From assembly GCA_963663365.2 (NCBI GenBank), contig CAXXIH010000002.1, positions 186,001 to 250,000 on the forward strand: a stretch of DNA of 64,000 nucleotides, read 5' to 3'. The position numbers and the translations under genes were made by a program. The notes beneath the pieces are model-generated. The model saw nothing but the letters and a program-made list of their open reading frames with translations, was not told the origin of the DNA and ran no database searches. This DNA is from G963663365 sp963663365 (GTDB lineage Bacteria > Hinthialibacterota > Hinthialibacteria > Hinthialibacterales > G963663365). Of the stretch, positions 9,156 through 17,247 are shown one piece after another; within the stretch, counting starts at the first letter, position 1, and each line of letters opens with the position of its first letter.

Positions 9156-9770
9156 CTATTGAACAAAACGGCGGATGGAGCCAAATGATCGTAGGCCGTT
9201 TGAAGCATTATAATCCCAATGCCAGCAGCCATAGACATAAGCGCTGCCATCGGCATAGCGGACTTTTGACGGTCCTACCGAGTAGATGATGCCGTTATAA
9301 TTACTAAAATTCTGTTCGCCATTCAGTTCGTTGCGTTCAAACGGCGACCAAACCGTTCCGGCCGATCCCCACCGGGTAAAATACTCGGAATTGTAGAATT
9401 GAAAGGGGCTGGGCACCCATCCGGCACCGGATGTATCGCTACCGGGATTGAAGGGATCGATGGGAATTTGATTTAGGTATGCAACCGGTGTCGTCAAAAC
9501 GGGAATATGCGAAATCATAAAGGATGGATATTTTCCGGTATTCATATCGGGAGGTATGTTGTTGTGATCCAGCCGGTAGGTTTCCATTGCCAAGGCCACA
9601 GTGCGGACATCAGCCTCCACACGGGCAATGCGCGCCCGTGTTTGGGCATTCAAAAAGTTTGGTACGGCAATGGCGGCAAGAATACCGATAATCGCCACGA
9701 CAATCAGCAGTTCGATGAGCGTAAAACCGGGCATTCTTGCATTCATAAGGCATTGGAGCACACCCTGCAT
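9156..9770 (-). CDS. Type IV prepilin-like (pseudopilin) protein 3
   Basis: This 204-residue protein has a leader ending MPG, then FTLIELLIVVAIIGILAA and AVPNFLNAQTRAR. The mature part has LTTPVAYLNQIPIDPF, a YSVGPSK segment and C-terminal SNGLRSFGSI. Two starts are possible: the ATG at 9770, or the ATG at 9746, which gives a shorter six-residue leader (MNARMPG). Neither has a strong ribosome site, so the start is uncertain. It is divergent from the ABC binding-protein gene, whose 5' end is only about 50 bp away, and the two must share a compact promoter region. Confidence 0.88.
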   Translation of the reverse strand: MQGVLQCLMNARMPGFTLIELLIVVAIIGILAAIAVPNFLNAQTRARIARVEADVRTVALAMETYRLDHNNIPPDMNTGKYPSFMISHIPVLTTPVAYLNQIPIDPFNPGSDTSGAGWVPSPFQFYNSEYFTRWGSAGTVWSPFERNELNGEQNFSNYNGIIYSVGPSKVRYADGSAYVYGCWHWDYNASNGLRSFGSIRRFVQ

Positions 9771-9823
9771 ACAACGTCAATCATCCCGGTCGCGGGGATG
9801 CGGGCCGGGTGATAGAATGGGGG

Positions 9824-11446
9824 ATGGCTGCAAAACATCAACTGATGCAAAGTCCGGCAATTGCCCGATTCCATTCCAAACACGGGGCATGTTCTAGGCC
9901 ATCTCCGGAATGGATATCCGGGCAACCGTATCAATCGATTTCGAGCCGGAAGCGGCTTGTTCCTTTCTTGGCCTGCCTGATGGCCGCATTTTTATGGGGA
10001 GGCTGCGCGGAACAGAACTCGGGCACCCCATCCCCTCAGAAAAAGGAAAGCAATGCCACAGTTTTAAGTGTCATGGCAATGACCTACACACCCGGCACTC
10101 AGCCTTTGGGGATCGGTGAACCACTGAAAGGCATGCAGGAAGTCGCGGATGCCTGGGAAGAATTACACCCCGGCGTGCGAGTTCGTTTTGCTCTTCCCCC
10201 AACGATGGGGACGGTAGACAGCGAGTGGATTAAGACGCAGCTGTTGGGCGGGATTGCACCGGATATTGTGCACATGAACGCTGAAGTTGTGTGGGAAGAT
10301 ATCGATAAGGGGTGGTGGTTAAATCTTGAGCCATATCTTGCAGAACCCAATCCCTATATCCCCGGAAACAAACAATGGTTGGATATTTTTGCCAATCAAT
10401 CGTTAACGATGGCAAAGCGCGCCCCAGACGGCAACAGTTATACGATTGTATACGATATGATCGAAACGGGGCTTTTTATCAACAAAGAAATGCTGAAAAA
10501 ATACAATCTCTCTCCGCCGAAAACTTGGGGAGAGATGCGGACGATCAATCAACACCTGCGTAAGGCCGATGTAATTCCATTGGTTTTGGCAACGGAACAG
10601 GTTTCAGATTGGGCTGTCGATATTATTCTGGATATGGTTTATGCGGACATTATTCCGCTGATCGATATCGTAAAAGCAAGCGAAGAACAAGAAGCCTATT
10701 TGCAGGGCTATCTTTATCCCGAAGAAGTCTGCCGTCTTTATAAAAAAGGCTGGTTTACGGATCGCGATCCACGTTGGCGTGAAGTGTGGCGGATTCTTTT
10801 GGAATGGCGCAAAGACTGGCAACACGATTACGTGGCCGATGACCGGGCTATGTATTTTCTATCGAAGCGGAGTTACAGTTATTGGGATTCGAGCGGTTTT
10901 CTGCCACGTATTTTGAACGATCCCTTGGTCGATTTCGATTGGGCGATCACTTATCTTCCGCCTCTGACGCCGGAAGATTGCCCATACGCAATTGGCGCAG
11001 AAGCGCCGGTCATCGGCGGTGCGGGGATTCAATTTTCGGTAACCTCAAGCGCAATTCAAAATAGCAAGGAAGAATTGGCTATCGACTTCCTCCGTTTTTT
11101 AACAACACCCGAGAACGCGGCACGGGTCATCAACGAGGCGGGCCAGATGATCCCGAATATTGCCGGTACGCCAATGCAAAGCCAATTGCAGCCCTTCTCC
11201 GACATTATTCAACGTCATTACTGCTTGGTTAAGTTTCTGTTTACATTCGATACGCATTTTCAGAACGAACACCGGCGATGGGTTCATTATTACCTGGAGG
11301 GCGGCGAAAGCCTGGATTCATTTCTGGACCGTTTGACGGATTATTTAGGAAGAGCCGTCGACCGCTACGCCGAGCGGGCGGGACTCGATCTCAGCGAACC
11401 TTATAATGTTCCTTCACCTTGGGAACTTGAAGACAAACAAACATGA
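9824..11446 (+). CDS. ABC transporter substrate-binding lipoprotein (sugar type)
   Basis: This is a family 1 extracellular solute-binding protein of about 540 residues, slightly longer than usual for sugar binders. A basic/hydrophobic signal (RKRLVPFLACLMAAFLWGGC) ends in a Cys that could be lipidated, though Trp at -3 departs from the classic lipobox. The mature part has family features such as GIAPDIVHMN, NKEMLKKYNL and SSAIQNSKEELAIDFLRFLTTPENAARVINEAGQ split over the C-lobe. The start is unclear: GTG 9809, ATG 9824 and ATG 9845 are all in frame, and each leaves an unusually long 30-45 residue N-region before the hydrophobic core. Its stop overlaps the first permease start by 4 nt, so the three genes are translationally coupled. 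Confidence 0.88.
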   Translation: MAAKHQLMQSPAIARFHSKHGACSRPSPEWISGQPYQSISSRKRLVPFLACLMAAFLWGGCAEQNSGTPSPQKKESNATVLSVMAMTYTPGTQPLGIGEPLKGMQEVADAWEELHPGVRVRFALPPTMGTVDSEWIKTQLLGGIAPDIVHMNAEVVWEDIDKGWWLNLEPYLAEPNPYIPGNKQWLDIFANQSLTMAKRAPDGNSYTIVYDMIETGLFINKEMLKKYNLSPPKTWGEMRTINQHLRKADVIPLVLATEQVSDWAVDIILDMVYADIIPLIDIVKASEEQEAYLQGYLYPEEVCRLYKKGWFTDRDPRWREVWRILLEWRKDWQHDYVADDRAMYFLSKRSYSYWDSSGFLPRILNDPLVDFDWAITYLPPLTPEDCPYAIGAEAPVIGGAGIQFSVTSSAIQNSKEELAIDFLRFLTTPENAARVINEAGQMIPNIAGTPMQSQLQPFSDIIQRHYCLVKFLFTFDTHFQNEHRRWVHYYLEGGESLDSFLDRLTDYLGRAVDRYAERAGLDLSEPYNVPSPWELEDKQT

Positions 11447-12348
11447 AACGCAAGCAGAGCATACCGGCCACGATCTGGAAGAAGCGCAAGTGTTATGTTT
11501 ATCTAGCACCTACGATTCTGTTGTTGCTCGTTTTTAATTACACGCCGGCTGTGCAAGCATTCCGGATGTCGCTTTACGATTGGAATATGGGACTTGAGCC
11601 GCATTTTATCGGGCTTGGAAATTTCAAAGAGTTATGGCACGACGATATCTTGTGGAAGAGTTTGCATAACCTGTTGCGTTTGGCGGTCTTTTCAATCGCT
11701 GTTTTTACGATTATGCCATTCTGTGCAGCGGAGCTTATTTTTAGCCTGCGAAGCGAGCGGGCATCTCACTATTGCCGGGCAGGATTTGTTATTCCCATGG
11801 TCGTGAATGCCGTCGTGGTGTGGCGGATTTGGCGTTATATCTACGGCGATATCGGCCCGATCACGGAATTGATGAAGGCCTGGGGCTATGGTCATTTAAC
11901 ACGAGGGTGGCTTTCAGATCCGGAGACTGCTCTTTGGGCGGTTATGTTTGTCGGTTTTCCGTTTGTAAACGGCTTCTTTTTGTTGATACTCTATTCAGGT
12001 CTTGCAAACATTTCCAATTCCGTCTTGGAATCGGCGCGAATCGACGGGGCATCGGGCCTGCGTATGCTGCGCACCATGCACATCCCGCTGATACGTCCGC
12101 AAATTAAAGTGGTTGCGGTTTTGGCGACGATTGCAGCCATCCAAGGCTTCGAGCAGGTTTATATTCTGACCAAGAACGGCGGCCCAGGTTACGAGACAAT
12201 GCTGCCCGGACTCTATATGTACTTCAACGCATTCGATTTCAACCGCATGGGATACGCCTGTGCGATCGGTGTAATTCTATTTGCAATCCTAATTACGCTT
12301 ACGGTGCTGTATACGCGCATCCTGCGTACGGAGACCGCGGACTCATGA
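11443..12348 (+). CDS. ABC sugar transporter permease, MalF/UgpA type
   Basis: This 301-residue inner-membrane protein has about six transmembrane segments, starting with VYLAPTILLLLVFNYTPAV. The cytoplasmic EAA loop that docks the ATPase is seen as ESARIDGASGLRMLRTMHIPLI. ATGA overlaps join it to the binding protein upstream and to the second permease downstream. Length and loop position fit carbohydrate uptake permeases of the CUT1 class. No ATP-binding subunit is encoded in the window, so a shared ATPase (MsmK/UgpC-like) elsewhere must energise the system. This is inference from the missing gene. Confidence 0.93.
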   Translation: MKRKQSIPATIWKKRKCYVYLAPTILLLLVFNYTPAVQAFRMSLYDWNMGLEPHFIGLGNFKELWHDDILWKSLHNLLRLAVFSIAVFTIMPFCAAELIFSLRSERASHYCRAGFVIPMVVNAVVVWRIWRYIYGDIGPITELMKAWGYGHLTRGWLSDPETALWAVMFVGFPFVNGFFLLILYSGLANISNSVLESARIDGASGLRMLRTMHIPLIRPQIKVVAVLATIAAIQGFEQVYILTKNGGPGYETMLPGLYMYFNAFDFNRMGYACAIGVILFAILITLTVLYTRILRTETADS

Positions 12349-13220
12349 GCCGGGAAGAAAACTTGATTGTAAGGTTATTTTTGCGTCTCCTATTGGGCGT
12401 TCTGCTGTTTCTAACTCTATTTCCGTTTATTTTTATGGTCATAACATCTTTAAAGAGTAATCCTCAGTTTTATCGCAATTTTTGGTTGCCTTCCCTGCCC
12501 TTTCATTTTTCCAATTACTCTGAAGCCTGGACAATCCTTCAACGGTATTTGTTCAATAGTTTTTGGACCAGCGGATTGTCACTGGTGTTAACGCTTATTT
12601 TTTCGGTCTTGGCCTCTTACGCTTTTGCACGTGAGGAATTTCCCGGACGCAGAATTCTTTTCGCATCAGTCGTCTGTCTGCTTTTGGTTCCTGCTGTGGT
12701 GACGCTTGTGCCGACCTTTGTTGTTGTGAAGAATTTCCCTTATTTCTGGACAACCGAGGCGGAAGGCAACGGACTTTTAAATACCTATTGGGCCTTGATA
12801 TTCCCTTACACTTCGAGCGGTTTGGCGTTGGGGATTTTTGTCATCACCAACTATATGCGCACCTTGCCCGGTGCACTTTTTGAATGTGCACGGCTCGATG
12901 GGGCCGGCGACGGCGCGGTGATGCTGCATATCCTGCTTCCGCTATCCATCCCTATTTTGGGGGCGGTATCTATTATTCATTTGTTGGGCACTTGGAATAA
13001 TTTTATTTGGCCATTGATTTGCATCACCGATCCCGATCACGCCGTGGTAACAACAGGATTGCTTTTGTTTGTGAGCCAAGTCAGCGCGTTTAATTTTAAT
13101 TATAGATACGGGCCGTTGTTCGCGGGGTATACGGTTGCCGCGTTGCCGCTATTGGTTCTCTTTTTCTGCTGCACACGCAGTTTCATGCGGGGTATGACCA
13201 GCGGCGCATTGAAGATGTAA
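12345..13220 (+). CDS. ABC sugar transporter permease, MalG/UgpE type
   Basis: This 291-residue partner permease has a first membrane segment LLGVLLFLTLFPFIFMVITSLK, about six segments overall, and an EAA loop at ECARLDGAGDGAVMLHILLPLS. The C-terminus is short. The start codon overlaps the previous stop by 4 nt. It is the last gene of the unit; intergenic repeat block 2 begins within a few bases of its stop. The substrate is not predictable beyond carbohydrate or polyol. Confidence 0.93.
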   Translation: MSREENLIVRLFLRLLLGVLLFLTLFPFIFMVITSLKSNPQFYRNFWLPSLPFHFSNYSEAWTILQRYLFNSFWTSGLSLVLTLIFSVLASYAFAREEFPGRRILFASVVCLLLVPAVVTLVPTFVVVKNFPYFWTTEAEGNGLLNTYWALIFPYTSSGLALGIFVITNYMRTLPGALFECARLDGAGDGAVMLHILLPLSIPILGAVSIIHLLGTWNNFIWPLICITDPDHAVVTTGLLLFVSQVSAFNFNYRYGPLFAGYTVAALPLLVLFFCCTRSFMRGMTSGALKM

Positions 13221-13224
13221 ACCG

Positions 13225-13497
13225 GGGCGCAGCGTGACCGCCGCCCGGGTACCCCGGTGGGCAAAATGCCTAACGGCTCACGATTTCGGGGTGTATTCAT
13301 TAGATATTCCTGATCAGCACCCTGCAAAGCAGAGTACCGATAGTCGATTCCGCTCGTGGGGACGTTGCCCTTGATTTTTAAGATAGTCGTTCCGCTACCT
13401 GAATAGATACATGTTTAGCTTAGAACAAGCAGGGCTCATTGGGAGATTTGCCTTTCCATGACTATTTATGAGACGGCGTTTTGAAACCGGTTCTAAT
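13225..13497. repeat. Composite intergenic repeat block 2 (convergent junction)
   Basis: Module A (about 13230-13335) has GCGTGACCGCCGCCCGG, GTACCCCGGTGGGC, CTCACGATTTCGGGGTG and TCAGCACCCTGCA. Module D (about 13406-13497) has ATACATGTTTAGCTTAGAA, GACTATTTATGAGA and a terminal GTTTTGAAACCGGTTCTAA. Modules B and C are absent. As in block 1, the end of module D contains the TAG stop of the minus-strand gene, here rtcR. The block lies between the permease and rtcR genes, tail to tail, and no coding frame is seen. Confidence 0.75.
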
Positions 13498-15091
13498 CAC
13501 CCAGCGAGGCGATATCCCGCCATTGGATGCCAAATTTGGCTAGATACTTCCTCAGACGGTCAGCATCATTGGAGGCTTTACGCTTTTGGCGAGATATTGA
13601 GAATAGACTCCGCCCGGCTTCAGACATGGACCTGGAATTGCGGCATACGCGAACGACATCCTCTAGCTGAACACGATCAAAGCGGTCCAGGCTGTGTAGG
13701 GCATCTTCCCCTAGTAAAGGCACGAGATCGGCCGCATCGGTTTGGTTTCGGTCATAAGTCCACGCCGTCTTAAGGCGTTCAATCTCTTCCAAGACAACCT
13801 CGACGGTGATTCTTCCGGAAGGCGACATCGTGGCCATCCGCGCAATTGAGGCATTTAAGTCACGGAAATTGTAACACCAAAGTGCAGATGGTGATTTTGC
13901 AAAATCAAGATATCGGTTTAGCGCCTCTTTATTAAAACACACATTCCGTCCCGTGCGTTTCATCTGCTGATTGAGTTCATAATAGATGTTCGGCTCAATA
14001 TCATCGCGGCGCTGAGCAAGACCTGGCATTTCAAAGGCCCAGAGACTTATCCGGGCAAGAAGGTCTTCCCGGAAATTTCCTTTTTGTACTTGCTGCCTCA
14101 AGTCGCGATTCGTTCCACAGATTAATTGGAAGTGACTTTGAACTTCCCGGTCGGAACCAAGCGGCAAAAAGGTTTTCTCTTCGATGGCCCGTAGCAACAT
14201 AGTCTGTTCATCAAGGCCCATTTCGGCGATTTCATCAAGAAACAAGAGTCCGCCATCAGCCCTCAACAGCAATCCATCACGGTTTTGAACGGCTCCGGTA
14301 AAGGCTCCCTTTTTATGGCCGAAAAGTGTGGACATGGCGGCATCACCACGCACAGTGGCACAGTTAACTTCAACAAATTCACCAGAGATTTGCCGCCGCA
14401 GTTTCTTTAATTCATAGATACGCCGCGCCATCTGTGATTTTCCGGAACCAGTAGGTCCACTGAGGACAATCGGAAGGTCGGAATGCACGGCGACATGCTC
14501 GATCTGTTCCATTAGCCGGTTAAAGCGTTCATTTTGGGTATCGATTCCGGATTTAAGAAAAAACAGACTCTCATCACGTTCATGATAAAAACGCTGGGCG
14601 ATACGGTCATATTTTGACAGGTCAAGATCGATCAATGTGTAGCGGCCAGGATCGCCCATATCCCGCCGGGGCGGCGGAGAGGTCTGAATCAATTTGCCCG
14701 GAAGGTGATGCGATTCCGTAAGAAGAAATAGCGAGATTTGGACCACATGCGTCCCGGTGCTGATGTGTATCAGATATTCCTCACGCTCGGTGTCAAAGTC
14801 ATAGCCTCGGGAAAATTCATAAAGCGCACCGTAGACTTCTTCAAGATTCCAGGCATCCGCAAATTCAATCACATGTTTACGGACTTCGGTTTCAGGGGAG
14901 ACCGTGCCGATGTCGGCAATAACTTGTTTTGCCAATTTGGAAAAACGCTGCTGATAAAGTATTTCAAAGCGGTCAATTAGGAGATCGTTGTGTTGAAACA
15001 AGGAGACGCTTGGCCGCCATATGTTCCAGCGTCCGGCATCAAAGCCGTTATCGAGAGTTGGGCCAAGGACACCAATTACTACCTTCTTCAT
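13493..15091 (-). CDS. rtcR: RtcR, sigma-54-dependent activator of the RNA-repair operon
   Basis: This 532-residue enhancer-binding protein controls rtcBA operons. The N-terminal about 180 residues (MKKVVIGVLGPTLDNG, HISTGTHVVQISLFLL) form the RtcR sensory domain of CARF type, known to respond to RNA ends or fragments. The AAA+ domain has Walker A GPTGSGKS (212-219), the sigma-54 contact loop GAFTGA (262-267) and Walker B GGLLFLDE. The C-terminal about 70 residues (EAGRSLFSISRQKRKASNDADRLRKYL split by a turn) form the DNA-binding part. It is divergent from rsr with 215 bp between, the standard arrangement in proteobacterial rtc loci. Its stop codon lies within an intergenic repeat module. Confidence 0.95.
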   Translation of the reverse strand: MKKVVIGVLGPTLDNGFDAGRWNIWRPSVSLFQHNDLLIDRFEILYQQRFSKLAKQVIADIGTVSPETEVRKHVIEFADAWNLEEVYGALYEFSRGYDFDTEREEYLIHISTGTHVVQISLFLLTESHHLPGKLIQTSPPPRRDMGDPGRYTLIDLDLSKYDRIAQRFYHERDESLFFLKSGIDTQNERFNRLMEQIEHVAVHSDLPIVLSGPTGSGKSQMARRIYELKKLRRQISGEFVEVNCATVRGDAAMSTLFGHKKGAFTGAVQNRDGLLLRADGGLLFLDEIAEMGLDEQTMLLRAIEEKTFLPLGSDREVQSHFQLICGTNRDLRQQVQKGNFREDLLARISLWAFEMPGLAQRRDDIEPNIYYELNQQMKRTGRNVCFNKEALNRYLDFAKSPSALWCYNFRDLNASIARMATMSPSGRITVEVVLEEIERLKTAWTYDRNQTDAADLVPLLGEDALHSLDRFDRVQLEDVVRVCRNSRSMSEAGRSLFSISRQKRKASNDADRLRKYLAKFGIQWRDIASLGD

Positions 15092-15238
15092 AATAGCGAT
15101 AATTATATAACCTTATATATATTTATACAATATCTGTGATCTCCTTCTACACTACCCTTTTCCGCACCAAGAGTAAGCACAACATATCCTACTCATATTA
15201 TTAGACATAAGACCGAAACACTACGGAAATAGTGAAGA

Positions 15239-15254
15239 TGGCACAGTACCTGTA
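15239..15254 (+). promoter_or_regulatory. Sigma-54 (-24/-12) promoter of the rsr-Y RNA-rtcBA operon
   Basis: TGGCACAGTACCTGTA matches the consensus TGGCACG-N4-TTGCA at the whole -24 block (TGGCAC) and at TG and the final A of the -12 block, with exact spacing. It lies 52 nt before the rsr start, and transcription would begin near 15265. RtcR encoded divergently is the expected activator; its upstream binding sites should lie in 15092-15238, where the sequence is AT-rich, but none was defined. Confidence 0.7.
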
Positions 15255-15306
15255 ATAGAAGCCAGGCATAGATTAGAAGTCAGCCTATCGAATGGAGGCA
15301 AACATC

Positions 15307-16914
15307 ATGGCGAACAAATCTCTCTTTCAGATCCTCATGCCGGAGTTCTTATTGCCCTCGGCCGATACGTGGAATGAGGCGGGCGGCACTGCTTATACAT
15401 TAAGTCCGAAGCAAGCGCTGGCTGTCTATGCCAATACGGGATGCCTCAATTCGACATTCTATGCTTCAGCAAGCCAGCAATTGGAGCAAGTGTTGGGCCT
15501 TACTCATGAAGTTGAACCGGAGTTTATTGCCAAGACAGCGCTCTATGCGCGTCAGTCCGGATGCATGAAGGATTTGCCGGCACTGCTCTGCGCGGTTTTG
15601 GCGAATAAAGACTGTGACCTTTTATGCAGCATCTTCGCACAGGTCATCGACACCTCAAAAATGTTGCGTAATTTTGTTCAGATTATGCGTTCAGGCGCGG
15701 TGGGCCGCCGGAGTTTAGGAACCCGCCCGAAACGCCTGGTACAAGAATGGCTGGAGCGGCATTCGGATATGGTTTTGTTTCACGGATCAGTGGGACAATC
15801 ACCGTCCCTGGCTGACATCATTAAAATGGTGCACCCGAAACCGGAAACAGAATATCGAAATGCGTTATACGGCTATTTGCTTGACCGTGAGCACGATCCG
15901 GCCGTTTTGCCGGAGACGGTGCAACAATATGAAGCCTATAAGAAGGCGGAAGATCGGGATGGAATTTCATTTCCGAATGTCCCGTTTCAAATGCTGACAT
16001 CTTTGGAACTCGGAACACGTGAATGGAAAGAGATCGCACGGAATGCAAAGTGGCAAATGACACGTATGAATCTAAATACATTCCTGCGTCACGGCGTGTT
16101 CGACGACAAAGAATTGGTTAGCATTGTGGCCGAGAGGCTTCGTGATCCGGAGGCGATTCGGAAAGCAAAGGTCTTTCCCTACCAACTGTTGACCACCTAT
16201 TTATCGGTGAATGAAAGTCTTCCGCGCGCAATCCGTGACTCATTACACGATGCCATGGAAATCGCCTTAAGCAATGTTCCGAAATTTGACGGTACAGTAT
16301 ACATCCTGCTCGATGTTTCAGGGTCGATGCATTCGCCGATTACGGGATATCGAAAAGGCTCAACATCGACAACACGTTGCATCGATGTTGCCTCGCTTGT
16401 GGCGGCGGCACTCATGCGCAACTGTCCGCAAGCGACTGTGATTCCGTTCAATCACAGAATTTTCAGGCTTTCAATCGAACCGAACGATACGGTTCTGACT
16501 AATGCAAAAAGACTGGCGGGACTTCCGACGGGCGGGACGAATTGCTCAGCACCGCTTCGGTATATGAATAAAATGAAGGCAAAGGGCGAACTGGTTATCT
16601 TTGTATCCGACTATGAGTCTTGGATCGATTCAATGGATCGCCACTACCAAAGCAGTTCAACAGAGACAATGAAAGAATGGTTCAAATTTAAGCGGAGAAA
16701 TCCCAATGCGAAGATGGTTTGTATCGATTTACAACCATACGCAACAACACAAGTCATCGAGCGCGAAGACATCTTCAACGTAGCCGGTTTTTCGGATCAG
16801 GTTTTCAATATGCTGGCGGCTATCGTTTCCGGAAAATCCGAACCGGATTACTGGGTCAAACAGATCGAACGTTTCGAATTCTCATCGCGTGCGGATACGG
16901 TACGCGTTCACTAG
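15307..16914 (+). CDS. rsr: Ro60-like RNA-binding protein Rsr (TROVE + vWA domains)
   Basis: This 535-residue orthologue of the Ro autoantigen is a ring-shaped HEAT-repeat protein that binds Y RNAs and damaged or misfolded RNA. The TROVE domain covers about residues 20-345. The C-terminal von Willebrand A domain has the MIDAS motif DVSGSMHSP, a following Thr-rich loop (TGGTNCSAP) and FVSDYESW. The start at 15307 is set by GGAGG eight bases upstream; an ATG at 15292 overlaps that Shine-Dalgarno and is rejected. It is the first gene after the sigma-54 promoter, followed by two Y RNA candidates and then rtcB and rtcA, the order known from the Salmonella rsr-yrlBA-rtcBA operon. Confidence 0.95.
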   Translation: MANKSLFQILMPEFLLPSADTWNEAGGTAYTLSPKQALAVYANTGCLNSTFYASASQQLEQVLGLTHEVEPEFIAKTALYARQSGCMKDLPALLCAVLANKDCDLLCSIFAQVIDTSKMLRNFVQIMRSGAVGRRSLGTRPKRLVQEWLERHSDMVLFHGSVGQSPSLADIIKMVHPKPETEYRNALYGYLLDREHDPAVLPETVQQYEAYKKAEDRDGISFPNVPFQMLTSLELGTREWKEIARNAKWQMTRMNLNTFLRHGVFDDKELVSIVAERLRDPEAIRKAKVFPYQLLTTYLSVNESLPRAIRDSLHDAMEIALSNVPKFDGTVYILLDVSGSMHSPITGYRKGSTSTTRCIDVASLVAAALMRNCPQATVIPFNHRIFRLSIEPNDTVLTNAKRLAGLPTGGTNCSAPLRYMNKMKAKGELVIFVSDYESWIDSMDRHYQSSSTETMKEWFKFKRRNPNAKMVCIDLQPYATTQVIEREDIFNVAGFSDQVFNMLAAIVSGKSEPDYWVKQIERFEFSSRADTVRVH

Positions 16915-16940
16915 AGCGGGAAGGTCAAGGAGCTATTTAT

Positions 16941-17015
16941 GAGGGAGCGCCGAATGCCCGTTGAGACTACATCCTGTGAAGAAGTGTCTCACGATTTTCT
17001 TGTCGGCTCTCCCTC
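16941..17015 (+). ncRNA. Y RNA candidate 1 (YrlB-like position)
   Basis: The ends pair as a 12-bp helix with one C-U mismatch (GAGGGAG-C-GCCGA with TCGGC-T-CTCCCTC). An internal loop starts ATGCCC, then a second helix TGAGAC/GTCTCA (16962-16967 with 16986-16991) closes an 18-nt loop that starts TACATC. The 5' strand CGAATGCC and the 3' strand CTTGTCG are exactly repeated in the next RNA, marking a common Ro-binding helix. It lies 26 nt after the rsr stop and lacks a tRNA-like arm. Structure was drawn by hand. Confidence 0.75.
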
Positions 17016-17082
17016 GTTGCGCAGGGTATTAGCAGCTATCCGCAATATAACTTGGCAAAAGGTTACTAATCTTTAAAGGTCA

Positions 17083-17203
17083 TGCGGGTGGCGAATGCCG
17101 AAGAAACTACATCGCTTGGAAACGAGAGGCGCAGGTTCGAATCCTGCCTCATTTTATATAAAATGAGACCTCAGTGTTTCTTCACTACTTGTCGCCGCCT
17201 GCA
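17083..17203 (+). ncRNA. Y RNA candidate 2 with tRNA-mimic module (YrlA-like)
   Basis: The ends form a continuous 12-bp helix with two G-U pairs (17083-17094 with 17192-17203). After an ATGCC/ACTACTTG internal loop, a perfect 8-bp helix (GAAGAAAC with GTTTCTTC, 17100-17107 with 17176-17183) leads to a tRNA-like domain. This contains a perfect T-arm (GCAGG-TTCGAAT-CCTGC, 17131-17147) joined with no gap to an 8-bp hairpin (CTCATTTT-ATAT-AAAATGAG, 17148-17167) that stands where the acceptor stem would be. A TCG-CTTGGAAA-CGA hairpin at about 17112-17125 has a GG that could meet the T-loop. That is the circularly permuted tRNA mimicry known for YrlA RNAs. rtcB begins 45 nt downstream, with no terminator between, so the RNA is probably processed from the operon transcript. 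Confidence 0.85.
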
Positions 17204-17247
17204 TAACATTTGTGCTATCTTGATCCAATATGAACAAGGACAAACTC

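Noticed and set aside
17131..17147. A tRNA gene, suggested by the perfect T-arm
   Set aside because: No canonical acceptor stem, D-arm and anticodon arm in standard order; the arm lies inside a Y RNA between rsr and rtcB, where tRNA mimicry is expected.
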